Notes: generated from the sequence alone by a model not told the origin. 16,725 nucleotides of DNA from Candidatus Falkowbacteria bacterium RIFOXYC2_FULL_47_12 (GCA_001778285.1 MFGL01000010.1:902-17626); one strand, 5' to 3'; shown: positions 6,186 to 12,711, counted from the first letter of the stretch. Made by a program: numbers and translations.

Positions 6186-6263
6186 TGGTTGTGGAGGTAG
6201 GGGGAATTGAACCCCCGAGGCTTAGGTTGACAATCCTATCCCCACACCTGTTACCCCCACAAC
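6186..6263 (-). ncRNA. tRNA-like structured RNA without a D arm
   Basis: On the minus strand a 12-bp helix (GUUGUGGGGGUA, 6263-6252, with UACCUCCACAAC, 6199-6188, one G-U pair) encloses a perfect T arm, GGGGG-UUCAAUU-CCCCC (6216-6200), and a hairpin with UAGG-AUUGUCAA-CCUA at its tip. CCA follows the helix at 6188-6186. The inner 7 bp of the helix plus T arm give exact tRNA spacing, but the segment between 5' acceptor strand and T arm is 35 nt, shorter than any normal D plus anticodon arm, and the presumed anticodon loop has 8 nt around GUC. It is therefore a degenerate tRNA or a tRNA-mimicking RNA. A TATAAT box 7 nt before the helix supports transcription. It also lacks the GGUUUCGACA-type signature of tmRNA. 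Confidence 0.5.
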
Positions 6264-6269
6264 ACATTT

Positions 6270-6275
6270 ATTATA
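6270..6275 (-). promoter_or_regulatory. Extended -10 box for the tRNA-like RNA
   Basis: TGTTATAAT on the minus strand gives a perfect TATAAT with the TGn extension. No good -35 is visible. Seven nt downstream (6263) is exactly the first base of the 12-bp helix. Confidence 0.5.
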
Positions 6276-6282
6276 ACACAAG

Positions 6283-6849
6283 ATGCGCAAGCCCTACGAT
6301 AAAAAAAGAATGGGAAAATTCATCGGCTGGGGCGGCGAACACTTCGTTTTTGCGTACGATAATGATAAGGTGATTAAGTTTTCTCTGCATGTTTGGTTGA
6401 GCGGCCAAAGCGCGGTTGAAAAGATAAAAACAGACTACGCGGCCGGCCAGCGCTACTTTACGCCGTACCTTTTACCTACGGAAATTTTAACCTATAACAA
6501 CAGCCGCGCTTGTGTTGACATTCAACCCAAAATTCAGTGCCGGTTTTTAGAAAAAAAAGATTTGAGCAATCCCTTGATTAAAGAGCAATTTAGTGATATT
6601 ATGAGCCGTTGCCAAAAAATGGAGCGCGAAACTGGCTGGGTGTTTGATTTATTCGGCCGCGAGGGGTTATTTCGTTTTCGCCCGCAACTTATCAGCAATA
6701 TTTTAGTAACGCCGGAGGATAAACTCATTTTAATTGATTTTACGCTATTGCATTTAAACAAGGTAAAAATGCGCGAATTGCCGATTTGGCTTTTGATGCA
6801 ATGGGCAAAGCGCCGGCAGAAAAAATTATTATCAAATTTCATTCACTAA
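6283..6849 (+). CDS. Small protein-kinase-like protein
   Basis: A 188-aa protein with features of a minimal kinase fold: glycine-rich loop G-W-G-G-E-H-F-V-F (15-23), a lysine in VIKF (K32), and SNILVTPEDKLILIDFT (138-154), where N139 and D152 would be the metal-binding pair of kinase-like folds. The classical HRD catalytic loop is not apparent, so it may be a divergent aminoglycoside/YrbL-like kinase or an inactive relative. The C-terminus is basic (KRRQKK). The ATG at 6283 lacks a ribosome binding site; M10 (6310) is another possible start and keeps the glycine loop. It is divergent from the tRNA-like RNA. The kinase label rests on motif spacing only. Confidence 0.6.
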   Translation: MRKPYDKKRMGKFIGWGGEHFVFAYDNDKVIKFSLHVWLSGQSAVEKIKTDYAAGQRYFTPYLLPTEILTYNNSRACVDIQPKIQCRFLEKKDLSNPLIKEQFSDIMSRCQKMERETGWVFDLFGREGLFRFRPQLISNILVTPEDKLILIDFTLLHLNKVKMRELPIWLLMQWAKRRQKKLLSNFIH

Positions 6850-6851
6850 AA

Positions 6852-6946
6852 TCCTACGAATTACGAATGGGTACGAATGTTACGAATAAAATTGTAATAC
6901 TCAACAATATATTCGTACATTCGTAAGTGATTCGTAATTCGTAGGA
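6852..6946. repeat. 95-nt inverted repeat built from TACGAAT units
   Basis: The outer 17 nt of each side are perfect inverted copies (TCCTACGAATTACGAAT at 6852-6868 and its complement at 6930-6946). Inside them further TACGAAT units continue imperfectly on both sides around an AT-rich centre. It fills nearly the whole gap between the kinase-like and aminopeptidase genes. No T-tract follows. Its right edge supplies AGGA, a weak ribosome binding site for the aminopeptidase. Confidence 0.88.
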
Positions 6947-6954
6947 ATATTTGT

Positions 6955-8370
6955 ATGCCAAAAACAAACTACAAAAAATTGGAGGAAAAATTAACCTATC
7001 AGCGTAAAAACGTCTGGGAAGAGATGGGTGACAAAGACAAAAAAGCCGCCATGGAATTTAACGAAGGTTATAAAGATTTTTTAAACAACGCGAAAGTTGA
7101 GCGTGAAGCCGTAAAACAAGGAATTGCCATTGCGCAAAGAGCGGGTTTTAAAAATATAACCGAAGTGAAGACTTTGAAAACCGGAGATAAAATATACGCA
7201 ATAAATCGCGACCAAAATATTTTATTTGGGGTTATCGGCAAAGATTTGGCTAAAGACGGTTTTAGTTTATTGATGTCGCACATTGATAATCCGCGTTTGG
7301 ATTTAAAAGTTAATCCGCTCTATGAAGATTCGGGACTGGTTTATTTTAAAACCCATTATTACGGCGGCATTAAAAAATACCAGTGGCCGACAATTCCTTT
7401 GGCTTTGCACGGCGTGGTGATGTTAGCTAACGGCAAAAAAATAGAAATAACTATCGGCGAGAAAGAGGAAGATCCGATTTTTATGATTACTGATTTATTG
7501 CCGCATTTAGGCAAGGACCAGCTTAAAAAAACTTTGGAAGAGGGGGTAACGGCCGAGGAATTAAACATCGTTATCGGCAGTATTCCGGTAGCGGATAAAA
7601 AAATAAAAGAAAAAATAAAACTGGCGATTTTAGAAATTTTAAACAAAGAATACGGCCTAACCGAAGGAGATTTTGTCTCCAGCGAGTTGCACGCGGTAAC
7701 CGCGAGCAAAGCGCGTGATTTAGGTTTTGACCGTTCCTTAGTCGCCGCTTTCGGCCACGACGACCGGGTATGCGCGTACTCATCACTTTTAGCTCTCTTA
7801 GATAGTAAAAATAAAGAACGCACGCAACTGTGCTTTTGGGTTGACCGCGAGGAAATCGGTTCAGAAGGCAACACCAGCGCGCAGTCAATTTGGATAGAAA
7901 ATATCATCGCAGAAATTTTGGAAAAAAGCGGACAGCCGGTTGATTTTAAAAATATTTATCAGGTGCTGGAAAAATCCCAGGCGATTTCCGCGGACGTTAC
8001 CGCCGCTTACGACCCCGATTACAAAGAAGTCCATGATGCGCGCAACGCCGCTTATATCGGCTGTGGCGTCGCGCTGGAAAAATACACCGGCCATCGCGGT
8101 AAATATAATTCTTCGGAAGCATCGCCGGAATATGTGCAAAAATTGCGCGCTATTTTTGACGCGCAAAAAATTATTTGGCAAACAGGGGGCTTGGGCAAAG
8201 TTGATTTTGGCGGCGGCGGCACGATCGCGATGTATTTAGCCAAGCGCAACTTAGATGTGGTTGACATGGGAGTAGGAGTATTAAACATGCACGCGCCGAT
8301 GGAGATTGTTTCCAAAGCGGACGTTTATCAGTCCTATCGGGCGTATCAAGCGTTTTTTGAGAAGATGTAG
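6955..8370 (+). CDS. M18-family zinc aminopeptidase
   Basis: Cytoplasmic metallo-aminopeptidase of family M18 (aspartyl aminopeptidase-like) that removes N-terminal residues from peptides. The 471-aa length is usual. Metal and catalytic residues follow the family order: H in MSHIDNPR (about 108), D in FGHDDRVCAY (about 269), the EE pair in WVDREEIGSEG (about 299-300), D in SADVTAAYD, and H in NMHAPMEIVSK (446). GGGGTIAMYLAK precedes the last histidine. No signal peptide is visible. Substrate preference cannot be read from sequence. It is followed after 11 nt by the cysteine peptidase gene, suggesting cotranscription and a shared role in peptide scavenging. Confidence 0.92.
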   Translation: MPKTNYKKLEEKLTYQRKNVWEEMGDKDKKAAMEFNEGYKDFLNNAKVEREAVKQGIAIAQRAGFKNITEVKTLKTGDKIYAINRDQNILFGVIGKDLAKDGFSLLMSHIDNPRLDLKVNPLYEDSGLVYFKTHYYGGIKKYQWPTIPLALHGVVMLANGKKIEITIGEKEEDPIFMITDLLPHLGKDQLKKTLEEGVTAEELNIVIGSIPVADKKIKEKIKLAILEILNKEYGLTEGDFVSSELHAVTASKARDLGFDRSLVAAFGHDDRVCAYSSLLALLDSKNKERTQLCFWVDREEIGSEGNTSAQSIWIENIIAEILEKSGQPVDFKNIYQVLEKSQAISADVTAAYDPDYKEVHDARNAAYIGCGVALEKYTGHRGKYNSSEASPEYVQKLRAIFDAQKIIWQTGGLGKVDFGGGGTIAMYLAKRNLDVVDMGVGVLNMHAPMEIVSKADVYQSYRAYQAFFEKM

Positions 8371-8381
8371 CTTAAAAAGAT

Positions 8382-8888
8382 ATGAAAAACAAAATTTTAG
8401 ACATAAAACCTTTTCAGGAAAAATTATATCATAGCTATTGTGGACCCGCTACTCTAAAGATATTATTCAGTTATTATGGAATAGAGAAGACAGAAAAAGA
8501 ATTAGCAAAAATATCCGGATGGGATAAAGTTTTGGGCATAGACGACAGAGGAATGAAAAAAGCGGCTGAGAAGCTGGGATTTAAGGTTAAGATTAAAAAT
8601 AACAGTAGTTATCAGGAGATGCAAAGCTGGTTAAAGAAAGGCACCCCGGTTATTGTTGATTGGTTTACACGGGGAAGAAATGATTATCCGGAGTCAGAAA
8701 CAGCTGATGGCCATTATTCGGTTGTAGCTGGATTAGATAATAAATTTATTTATCTTCAGGATCCCGAGATAGGGAAGATGAGAAAAATTAAAAGATACGA
8801 CTTTATGAGAGTATGGTTTGATTTTACAGGTGATTATATAAAGTCCGGTGAATTAATTATCAGGCAGATTATTGTGATACACAAATAG
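8382..8888 (+). CDS. C39-like cysteine peptidase domain protein
   Basis: A 168-aa single-domain papain-like protein of the peptidase C39 type. The nucleophile is C20 in YHSYCGPATLK, with Q12 as candidate oxyanion residue; H111 in DGHYSVVAGLD and D127 in YLQDPEIG complete the triad in the expected order. No signal peptide or ABC-transporter domains follow, so it is not a bacteriocin exporter; it is the stand-alone form, which may cleave peptides or crosslinks. The start is 11 nt after the aminopeptidase with only a weak A/G-rich upstream stretch. A terminator at 8918 ends the unit. Confidence 0.85.
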   Translation: MKNKILDIKPFQEKLYHSYCGPATLKILFSYYGIEKTEKELAKISGWDKVLGIDDRGMKKAAEKLGFKVKIKNNSSYQEMQSWLKKGTPVIVDWFTRGRNDYPESETADGHYSVVAGLDNKFIYLQDPEIGKMRKIKRYDFMRVWFDFTGDYIKSGELIIRQIIVIHK

Positions 8889-8917
8889 TATGTTTGAAGA
8901 TTATTATTGCAATAAAG

Positions 8918-8938
8918 ACGCCCTGTTTGGGCGTTTTT
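8918..8938 (+). terminator. Intrinsic terminator
   Basis: ACGCCC (8918-8923), loop TGTTT, GGGCGT (8929-8934) and a TTTTT run. It ends the peptidase transcript and is followed at once by the ruvA promoter. Confidence 0.9.
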
Positions 8939-8941
8939 CGT

Positions 8942-8970
8942 TTGATTTTTTGGGTAAAAATTGGTATAGT
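8942..8970 (+). promoter_or_regulatory. Promoter for the ruvA operon
   Basis: TTGATT (8942-8947), 17-nt spacer, TATAGT (8965-8970). The predicted start near 8977 is 45 nt before the ruvA ATG. It is the only good promoter between the terminator and ruvA. Confidence 0.7.
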
Positions 8971-8977
8971 GAGTGCT

Positions 8978-9019
8978 ATGGACACATTGCATGAGTATTA
9001 CCAAGCCTTACGTTTATAA
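8978..9019 (+). CDS. Possible 13-codon leader ORF ahead of ruvA
   Basis: ATG at 8978 opens a 13-codon frame, MDTLHEYYQALRL, whose TAA ends 2 nt before the ruvA ATG. The predicted transcription start (about 8977) would make it essentially leaderless. It could couple ribosomes to ruvA, which has no Shine-Dalgarno. A frame this short may be chance. Confidence 0.3.
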   Translation: MDTLHEYYQALRL

Positions 9020-9021
9020 CT

Positions 9022-9597
9022 ATGTTTGCGTATCTCTCAGGAAAAATTTTACAAAAGGGCAAAGGGTATTTGATTGTTGAAACCGGCGCTATCGGCTATC
9101 AGGTATTTGTGACAGCTGGGATGTGGGCTGATACAAACCGCGGTGATGCGATTGCCCTCTACCTCCACCACAACGTCAAAGAAGACGCGCAGGATTTGTA
9201 CGGTTTTAAACAGTTTGCCGAGTTGGAATTTTTTAAACTTTTAATTTCCATTTCCGGCGTGGGGCCAAAATCCGCGCTTGGCGTTCTGGCGCTCGCAAGC
9301 GTGGCCGAAATTACATCGTCAATCGCGCAGGGCGACCCATCGCTTTTAAATAAGGTTTCCGGCATCGGCAAAAAGACCGCCGAGCGCATTGTGCTGGAAT
9401 TGAAAAATAAAATTGCCAGTCTCGCGCCCATTGAGGGCGGCCGTTTTGCCGGCACAATGAACGCCAACAGCGATGAAATTGACGCGCTGATCGCCCTGGG
9501 CTACTCGCTCCAGCAGGCGCGCGAGGCGCTGAATTTGGTTGATAAAAAAATCACTGACAGCGGCGAACGCATTCGCGCCGCGCTGAAACGTATTTAA
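9022..9597 (+). CDS. ruvA: Holliday junction branch-migration protein RuvA
   Basis: RuvA binds Holliday junctions as a tetramer and loads the RuvB helicase. The 191-aa length and architecture are standard: N-terminal OB domain (MFAYLSGKIL to VKEDAQDLYGF), two helix-hairpin-helix motifs (LLISISGVGPKSALGVL, about 74-90, and KVSGIGKKTAERIVLEL, about 113-129) and the C-terminal RuvB-contact domain (SDEIDALIALGYSLQQAREAL). It has no Shine-Dalgarno. The nuclease gene begins 5 nt after its stop. Confidence 0.96.
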   Translation: MFAYLSGKILQKGKGYLIVETGAIGYQVFVTAGMWADTNRGDAIALYLHHNVKEDAQDLYGFKQFAELEFFKLLISISGVGPKSALGVLALASVAEITSSIAQGDPSLLNKVSGIGKKTAERIVLELKNKIASLAPIEGGRFAGTMNANSDEIDALIALGYSLQQAREALNLVDKKITDSGERIRAALKRI

Positions 9598-9602
9598 AAT
9601 TT

Positions 9603-10253
9603 ATGAAAAAACATTTAACCCTTTCATTAATAGCCGCGTTCATCATCGCCTCGTTTGGGATGATTTTTTGGCTGGACAGACACAGCATGCCGCCGCGGGT
9701 TTTGGGGGAAAAAATTACTGAAGTAAAGAGTCAGAAGGCAGAAGCAAAAAATTTGGAATATCCCATAGCTAATATCGAAATTAGCGCGGAAACCTCGACA
9801 GATAGCAAAAGTTTAGCAGACGAAAAAAAATATTTTATAGTTACCAGAGTTGTTGACGGTGACACGATTGATGTCAGTATTGACGGGCAAGTTGAAAGAG
9901 TGAGGTTGATAGGAATTAACACGCCTGAAACCGTTGACCCGCGCAAGCCGGTAGAATGTTTTGGCAAAGAGGCGGGCGACAAAATGAAAGAACTGCTCGT
10001 GGGTAAAAAAGTGTCTTTGGCCGCGGATGAAACACAGAGCGATAAAGATATTGACGGCCGGCTTCTGCGCTATGTTTGGCGCGAAGACGGACTTTTTGTC
10101 AACAAAGAAATGGTAAAACAGGGATATGCTTATGAGTATACGCATAAAACGCCGTATCAGTACCAAAGTGATTTCAAGCTGATGCAGCGCTACGCGCAGG
10201 CGGTTGCATTAGGTTTCTGGGCCGACGGCGCCTGCGCAGAAGCTAATCCGTAA
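9603..10253 (+). CDS. Thermonuclease-family (SNase-like) nuclease, secreted or membrane-anchored
   Basis: Calcium-dependent nuclease of the staphylococcal family. A hydrophobic segment at residues 5-24 after MKKH is a signal peptide or anchor, followed by a low-complexity linker to about 75. The SNase domain (76-216) keeps VDGDTI (D85, D87), R101 and E109 in RLIGINTPE, and R153 in DGRLLRYVW; the position equivalent to calcium ligand D40 is N106, a variant I believe is common in these proteins. An external nuclease would suit a host-associated CPR cell that salvages nucleotides (inference). Part of the linker (KSQKAEAK) may be repeat-derived. It lies between ruvA and the FemAB-like gene. Confidence 0.9.
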   Translation: MKKHLTLSLIAAFIIASFGMIFWLDRHSMPPRVLGEKITEVKSQKAEAKNLEYPIANIEISAETSTDSKSLADEKKYFIVTRVVDGDTIDVSIDGQVERVRLIGINTPETVDPRKPVECFGKEAGDKMKELLVGKKVSLAADETQSDKDIDGRLLRYVWREDGLFVNKEMVKQGYAYEYTHKTPYQYQSDFKLMQRYAQAVALGFWADGACAEANP

Positions 10254-10263
10254 TATTTGTAAC

Positions 10264-11220
10264 ATGCAAATTTCATTTCTCCAATCAAAAGAATGGGAAA
10301 AATTTCAGCAAAACGCCGGTCTGAAAACATTTCGCGTGAGTGACGTATTACTTATTGAAAAGCCGTTGCCGTTTGGCAAGAGTTATTTATATTGTCCGAG
10401 AGCTGATATTAGATATTTGATATTAAATATTAACCAATTTATCAAAAAAATAAAAGACATAGCAAGGCAAGAGAAATCAATATTTTTAAGAATTGAACCC
10501 GCCCAAGCCTTCCTGCCCGACTGCGCAGTCAGGCGCGGCGGCAAGGCGGGCAAGCCAACATATCAAGTCAAAAAAGTTAATGATGTTCAGCCCAGCAAAA
10601 CGATAATTTTAGATTTAAAAAAATCAGAAGAAGAATTGCTATCCGCTATGCATCCCAAGACGCGCTACAACATCCGGCTGGCGGAAAAAAAAGGTGTAAC
10701 GGTACGCGAGGCTGGCGCAGCTGAATTTGAAATATTTTGGAATTTAATGCAAGAAACAACCGGCAGAGACGGGTTTCGGGCGCATGGCAAGGAGTATTAT
10801 AGAAAGATGCTGGAAGTTTCACCCCACCCTGCCCCTCCCCTAATTAGGGGAGGGAACGAAAGGGAGGGGTATAAAGTAAAATTGTATTTTGCTGAATATA
10901 AAGATGAAATTTTGGCGGCGGGAATTTTTGTTTTTTATGGCGATACGGTTACGTATTTGCACGGCGCGTCCACTCACGAGCATAAAGAAATTATGGCGCC
11001 GTACGCTCTGCATTGGCAGATGATTAAATTGGCAAAAAAATTAGGATATGCTAAATATGATTTTTACGGCATTGACGAGCAGAAATGGCCGGGGGTGACG
11101 AGATTTAAAAGAGGATTTGGCAGCAGCGAAGTAGACTATCCGGGTTGCTATGATGTGATATTTGATAAGAGATGGTATGTAGTATATAAATTAAGCCGCG
11201 GTTTAAGACGAATTTTTTGA
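10264..11220 (+). CDS. FemAB-family aminoacyltransferase (peptidoglycan bridge type)
   Basis: FemAB/FemX-family GNAT-fold enzyme that adds amino acids from aminoacyl-tRNA to a lipid II peptide. Hallmarks are WEKFQQNAG at the start, the MHPKTRYNIRLAEKKGV block (about 129-145), YLHGASTHEH, APYALHWQMIKLAKKLGYAKYDFYGI and WPGVTRFKRGFGSSEVDYPG. At 318 aa it is of normal size despite two repeat-encoded insertions, residues about 80-98 and 186-202, each in a loop between conserved blocks. The stop is TGA. It precedes a Mur ligase, consistent with cell-wall precursor synthesis; the amino acid added is not predictable. Confidence 0.88.
   Translation: MQISFLQSKEWEKFQQNAGLKTFRVSDVLLIEKPLPFGKSYLYCPRADIRYLILNINQFIKKIKDIARQEKSIFLRIEPAQAFLPDCAVRRGGKAGKPTYQVKKVNDVQPSKTIILDLKKSEEELLSAMHPKTRYNIRLAEKKGVTVREAGAAEFEIFWNLMQETTGRDGFRAHGKEYYRKMLEVSPHPAPPLIRGGNEREGYKVKLYFAEYKDEILAAGIFVFYGDTVTYLHGASTHEHKEIMAPYALHWQMIKLAKKLGYAKYDFYGIDEQKWPGVTRFKRGFGSSEVDYPGCYDVIFDKRWYVVYKLSRGLRRIF
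10498..10550. repeat. CCCGCC...GGCGGG palindromic element in the femAB-like gene
   Basis: Outer arms CCCGCC (10498-10503) and GGCGGG (10545-10550) enclose CCTGCCC and a perfect 12-nt palindrome GACTGCGCAGTC (10519-10530). It is read in frame as a Pro/Ala/Gly/Arg-rich stretch at about residues 79-96. GC content is far above that of the flanks. Confidence 0.85.
10832..10854. repeat. C-rich palindromic element in the femAB-like gene
   Basis: CCCTCCCCTAA (10833-10843) and TTAGGGGAGGG (10844-10854) form a perfect 22-nt palindrome, with outer ACCCCACCC and GGGAGGGGT flanks at about 10821-10829 and 10862-10870. It is the same family as 510-534 and is read in frame as a proline/glycine-rich loop. 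Confidence 0.87.
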
Positions 11221-11233
11221 CGTAAACTCGCGA

Positions 11234-11275
11234 AAGGTTTCGGAAACCTCCCAACTGGGAGGTTTCCGAAACCTT
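11234..11275. repeat. Perfect 19-bp inverted repeat between the femAB-like gene and mur
   Basis: AAGGTTTCGGAAACCTCCC (11234-11252), loop AACT, and its exact complement (11257-11275). Each arm contains its own smaller GGTTTC/GGAAACC dyad. No T-run follows, so it is not a classic terminator; it looks like a dispersed REP-type element or an mRNA-stability hairpin. Confidence 0.9.
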
Positions 11276-11285
11276 ACTCAACACA

Positions 11286-12671
11286 ATGAATCTTCTCCAC
11301 TTAATAAAAAAGCTAATACCCAAAAAATTTTTTAAAAAGCTCCAGCCGGCGTATCATCTGACGCTCGCATGGCTTTCGGCTCTTTGGTATCGGTTTCCCT
11401 CGGAAAAGCTCATCGTCATCGGCGTAACCGGTACGACCGGCAAGACCACGGTGATTTATCTGATTGCCAAAATGTTGGAACAGGCCGGTTTTCGGGTCGG
11501 CGTTACGTCAACAGCGCTGTTTAAAGTCGGCCAAACGGAATGGAACAATGACAAAAAAATGACGATGTTGGGGAGATTTTTTACCCAAAAAATGCTCGCG
11601 CGCATGGTGAAAGAGAATTGCCAGTACGCCATTATTGAAACAACCTCGGAAGGCATTGAACAGTTCCGTCACCGCTTCATCAACTACGATGTCTGCGTTT
11701 TTACCGGCATCTATCCCGAGCACATTGATTCCCACGGCAGTTTTGAAAACTATAAGCGGGCAAAACTAAAACTTTTCACGCATCTCGCTGCGTGCAAGCT
11801 CAAGTACGTCAACGAGGCGCGCGTGGTGCAGCGCATCAAAAACGAATTGAAAAAAATTCACTGCGAACGGGTGAAAAAGACCATTATCGTGAACGGTGAT
11901 GATGAATGCGCGGCTGAATTTTTGAATTTTAACGTGGACCAAAAAATCAGCTACCAACCGTCAGCTATCAGCTACCAAAACGAAGAGAAAATTTTTTTCG
12001 TACGTAACAGTAACAGCGGCGCTGACGGAATCAAATTTCAAGTGGCTGACGAAATGTTTCAATTAAAACTCATGGGCGCGTTCAACGTCTCCAACGCGCT
12101 CGCGGCAGTTGCGCTTGGGCTTTCGCAGGCGGTGCCGCTTGAAACCATTAAAGCGGGTTTGGAAAAAATCAGCGGCGTGCCCGGGCGTTTTGAGCGTGTT
12201 GACGAGGGGCAAGCTTTTGGCGTCATCGTTGACTATGCTTTTGAACCAAACGCCGTTACCAAACTCTACGAAACGATTGCGCAGCTGCCGCATGAAAAAA
12301 TTCTGCACGTGCTCGGCGCAACCGGCGGGGGACGGGACGCGGCGCGGCGGCCGGTGTTGGGGCGCATCGCCGGCGCGCACGCCGACGTCGTTATTGTTAC
12401 CAATGAAGATCCCTATGATGATTTGCCCGAAATCATCATGGATCAGGTTGCCTTGGGCGCGGAAAAAGCCGGCAAGATTTTTGGAAAAAATTTATTTAAA
12501 ATTTTGGAGCGGCGTAAAGCCATTGCCGAGGCCTTTAAGCTCGCCCGCGTCGGCGATATCGTACTCGTCACCGGCAAGGGCAACGAGCAGGCGATCTGTG
12601 TTGCCGGCGGCAAAAAAATCCCCTGGGATGACCGCGCGGTGGCGCGGGAAGAATTAAGGAGGTTAGCATGA
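11286..12671 (+). CDS. MurE-like Mur ligase (UDP-MurNAc-peptide ligase)
   Basis: ATP-dependent Mur ligase that adds the third residue of the peptidoglycan stem peptide. P-loop GVTGTTGKTT (46-55), the ETTSEGIEQFRHRF motif corresponding to the MurE EVSSH region, TGIYPEHIDSHGSFENYKRAK (with the candidate carbamylated lysine nearby), GAFNVSNALAA, DYAFEPNA and GATGGGRDAARRPVLG are all present. Only 45 residues precede the P-loop, so most of the N-terminal uridine-binding domain of typical MurE (about 100 residues) is missing. The DNPR motif that selects meso-diaminopimelate is E-D-P-Y here (about 372-375), pointing to another amino acid or poorer selectivity. A tandem-repeat insert gives ISYQPSAISYQ. 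Stop is TGA. Mur-ligase identity is firm, MurE assignment likely. Confidence 0.85.
   Translation: MNLLHLIKKLIPKKFFKKLQPAYHLTLAWLSALWYRFPSEKLIVIGVTGTTGKTTVIYLIAKMLEQAGFRVGVTSTALFKVGQTEWNNDKKMTMLGRFFTQKMLARMVKENCQYAIIETTSEGIEQFRHRFINYDVCVFTGIYPEHIDSHGSFENYKRAKLKLFTHLAACKLKYVNEARVVQRIKNELKKIHCERVKKTIIVNGDDECAAEFLNFNVDQKISYQPSAISYQNEEKIFFVRNSNSGADGIKFQVADEMFQLKLMGAFNVSNALAAVALGLSQAVPLETIKAGLEKISGVPGRFERVDEGQAFGVIVDYAFEPNAVTKLYETIAQLPHEKILHVLGATGGGRDAARRPVLGRIAGAHADVVIVTNEDPYDDLPEIIMDQVALGAEKAGKIFGKNLFKILERRKAIAEAFKLARVGDIVLVTGKGNEQAICVAGGKKIPWDDRAVAREELRRLA
11946..11978. repeat. ATCAGCTACCAA tandem repeat in the mur gene
   Basis: ATCAGCTACCAA occurs at 11946-11957 and 11967-11978, with a partial TCAGCTATC unit between (11961-11969). 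In frame it reads ISYQPSAISYQ in a loop of the central domain. The 21-nt offset keeps both copies in one frame. Confidence 0.8.
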
Positions 12672-12702
12672 GAGTTGACAGGGCTTTGTGTGGGATTTTT
12701 TC

Positions 12703-12711
12703 TGTGGATAA
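12703..12711 (-). promoter_or_regulatory. Perfect DnaA-box sequence
   Basis: TGTGGATAA is the exact complement of the 9-mer DnaA box TTATCCACA. It sits 32 nt after the mur stop at the edge of a strongly AT-rich stretch (12714-12860). I see only this one exact box in the region, so an origin is not supported; a DnaA-responsive regulatory site or chance are alternatives. Confidence 0.35.

Noticed and set aside
6192..6258. Ordinary tRNA gene (Asp GUC, or Val GAC on the other strand)
   Set aside because: T arm and acceptor fit on the minus strand, but it is 67 nt, has no D arm, and the putative anticodon loop has 8 nt on a 4-bp stem. On the plus strand there is no T arm. Kept as a tRNA-like RNA.
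6064..6263. tmRNA or permuted tmRNA
   Set aside because: The 3' end resembles tmRNA, but there is no GGUUUCGACA-type 5' signature, no tag ORF and no room for pseudoknots.
6064..6263. Small transposon or MITE bounded by the 15-nt inverted repeat
   Set aside because: The 15-nt inverted copies are internal to two transcription units, no target duplication is visible and no transposase lies nearby. Not excluded, but promoter and terminator positions fit RNA genes better.
6089..6373. 94-codon plus-strand ORF with a VVEVGGIEPP motif
   Set aside because: That motif is the translation of the complement of a tRNA-type T arm and acceptor, a well-known source of false proteins. It overlaps the terminator, two minus-strand promoters and the next gene.
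11218..12671. Alternative genetic code with UGA as glycine
   Set aside because: femAB-like and mur both end at TGA where the families end, and the following sequence is not coding in that frame.
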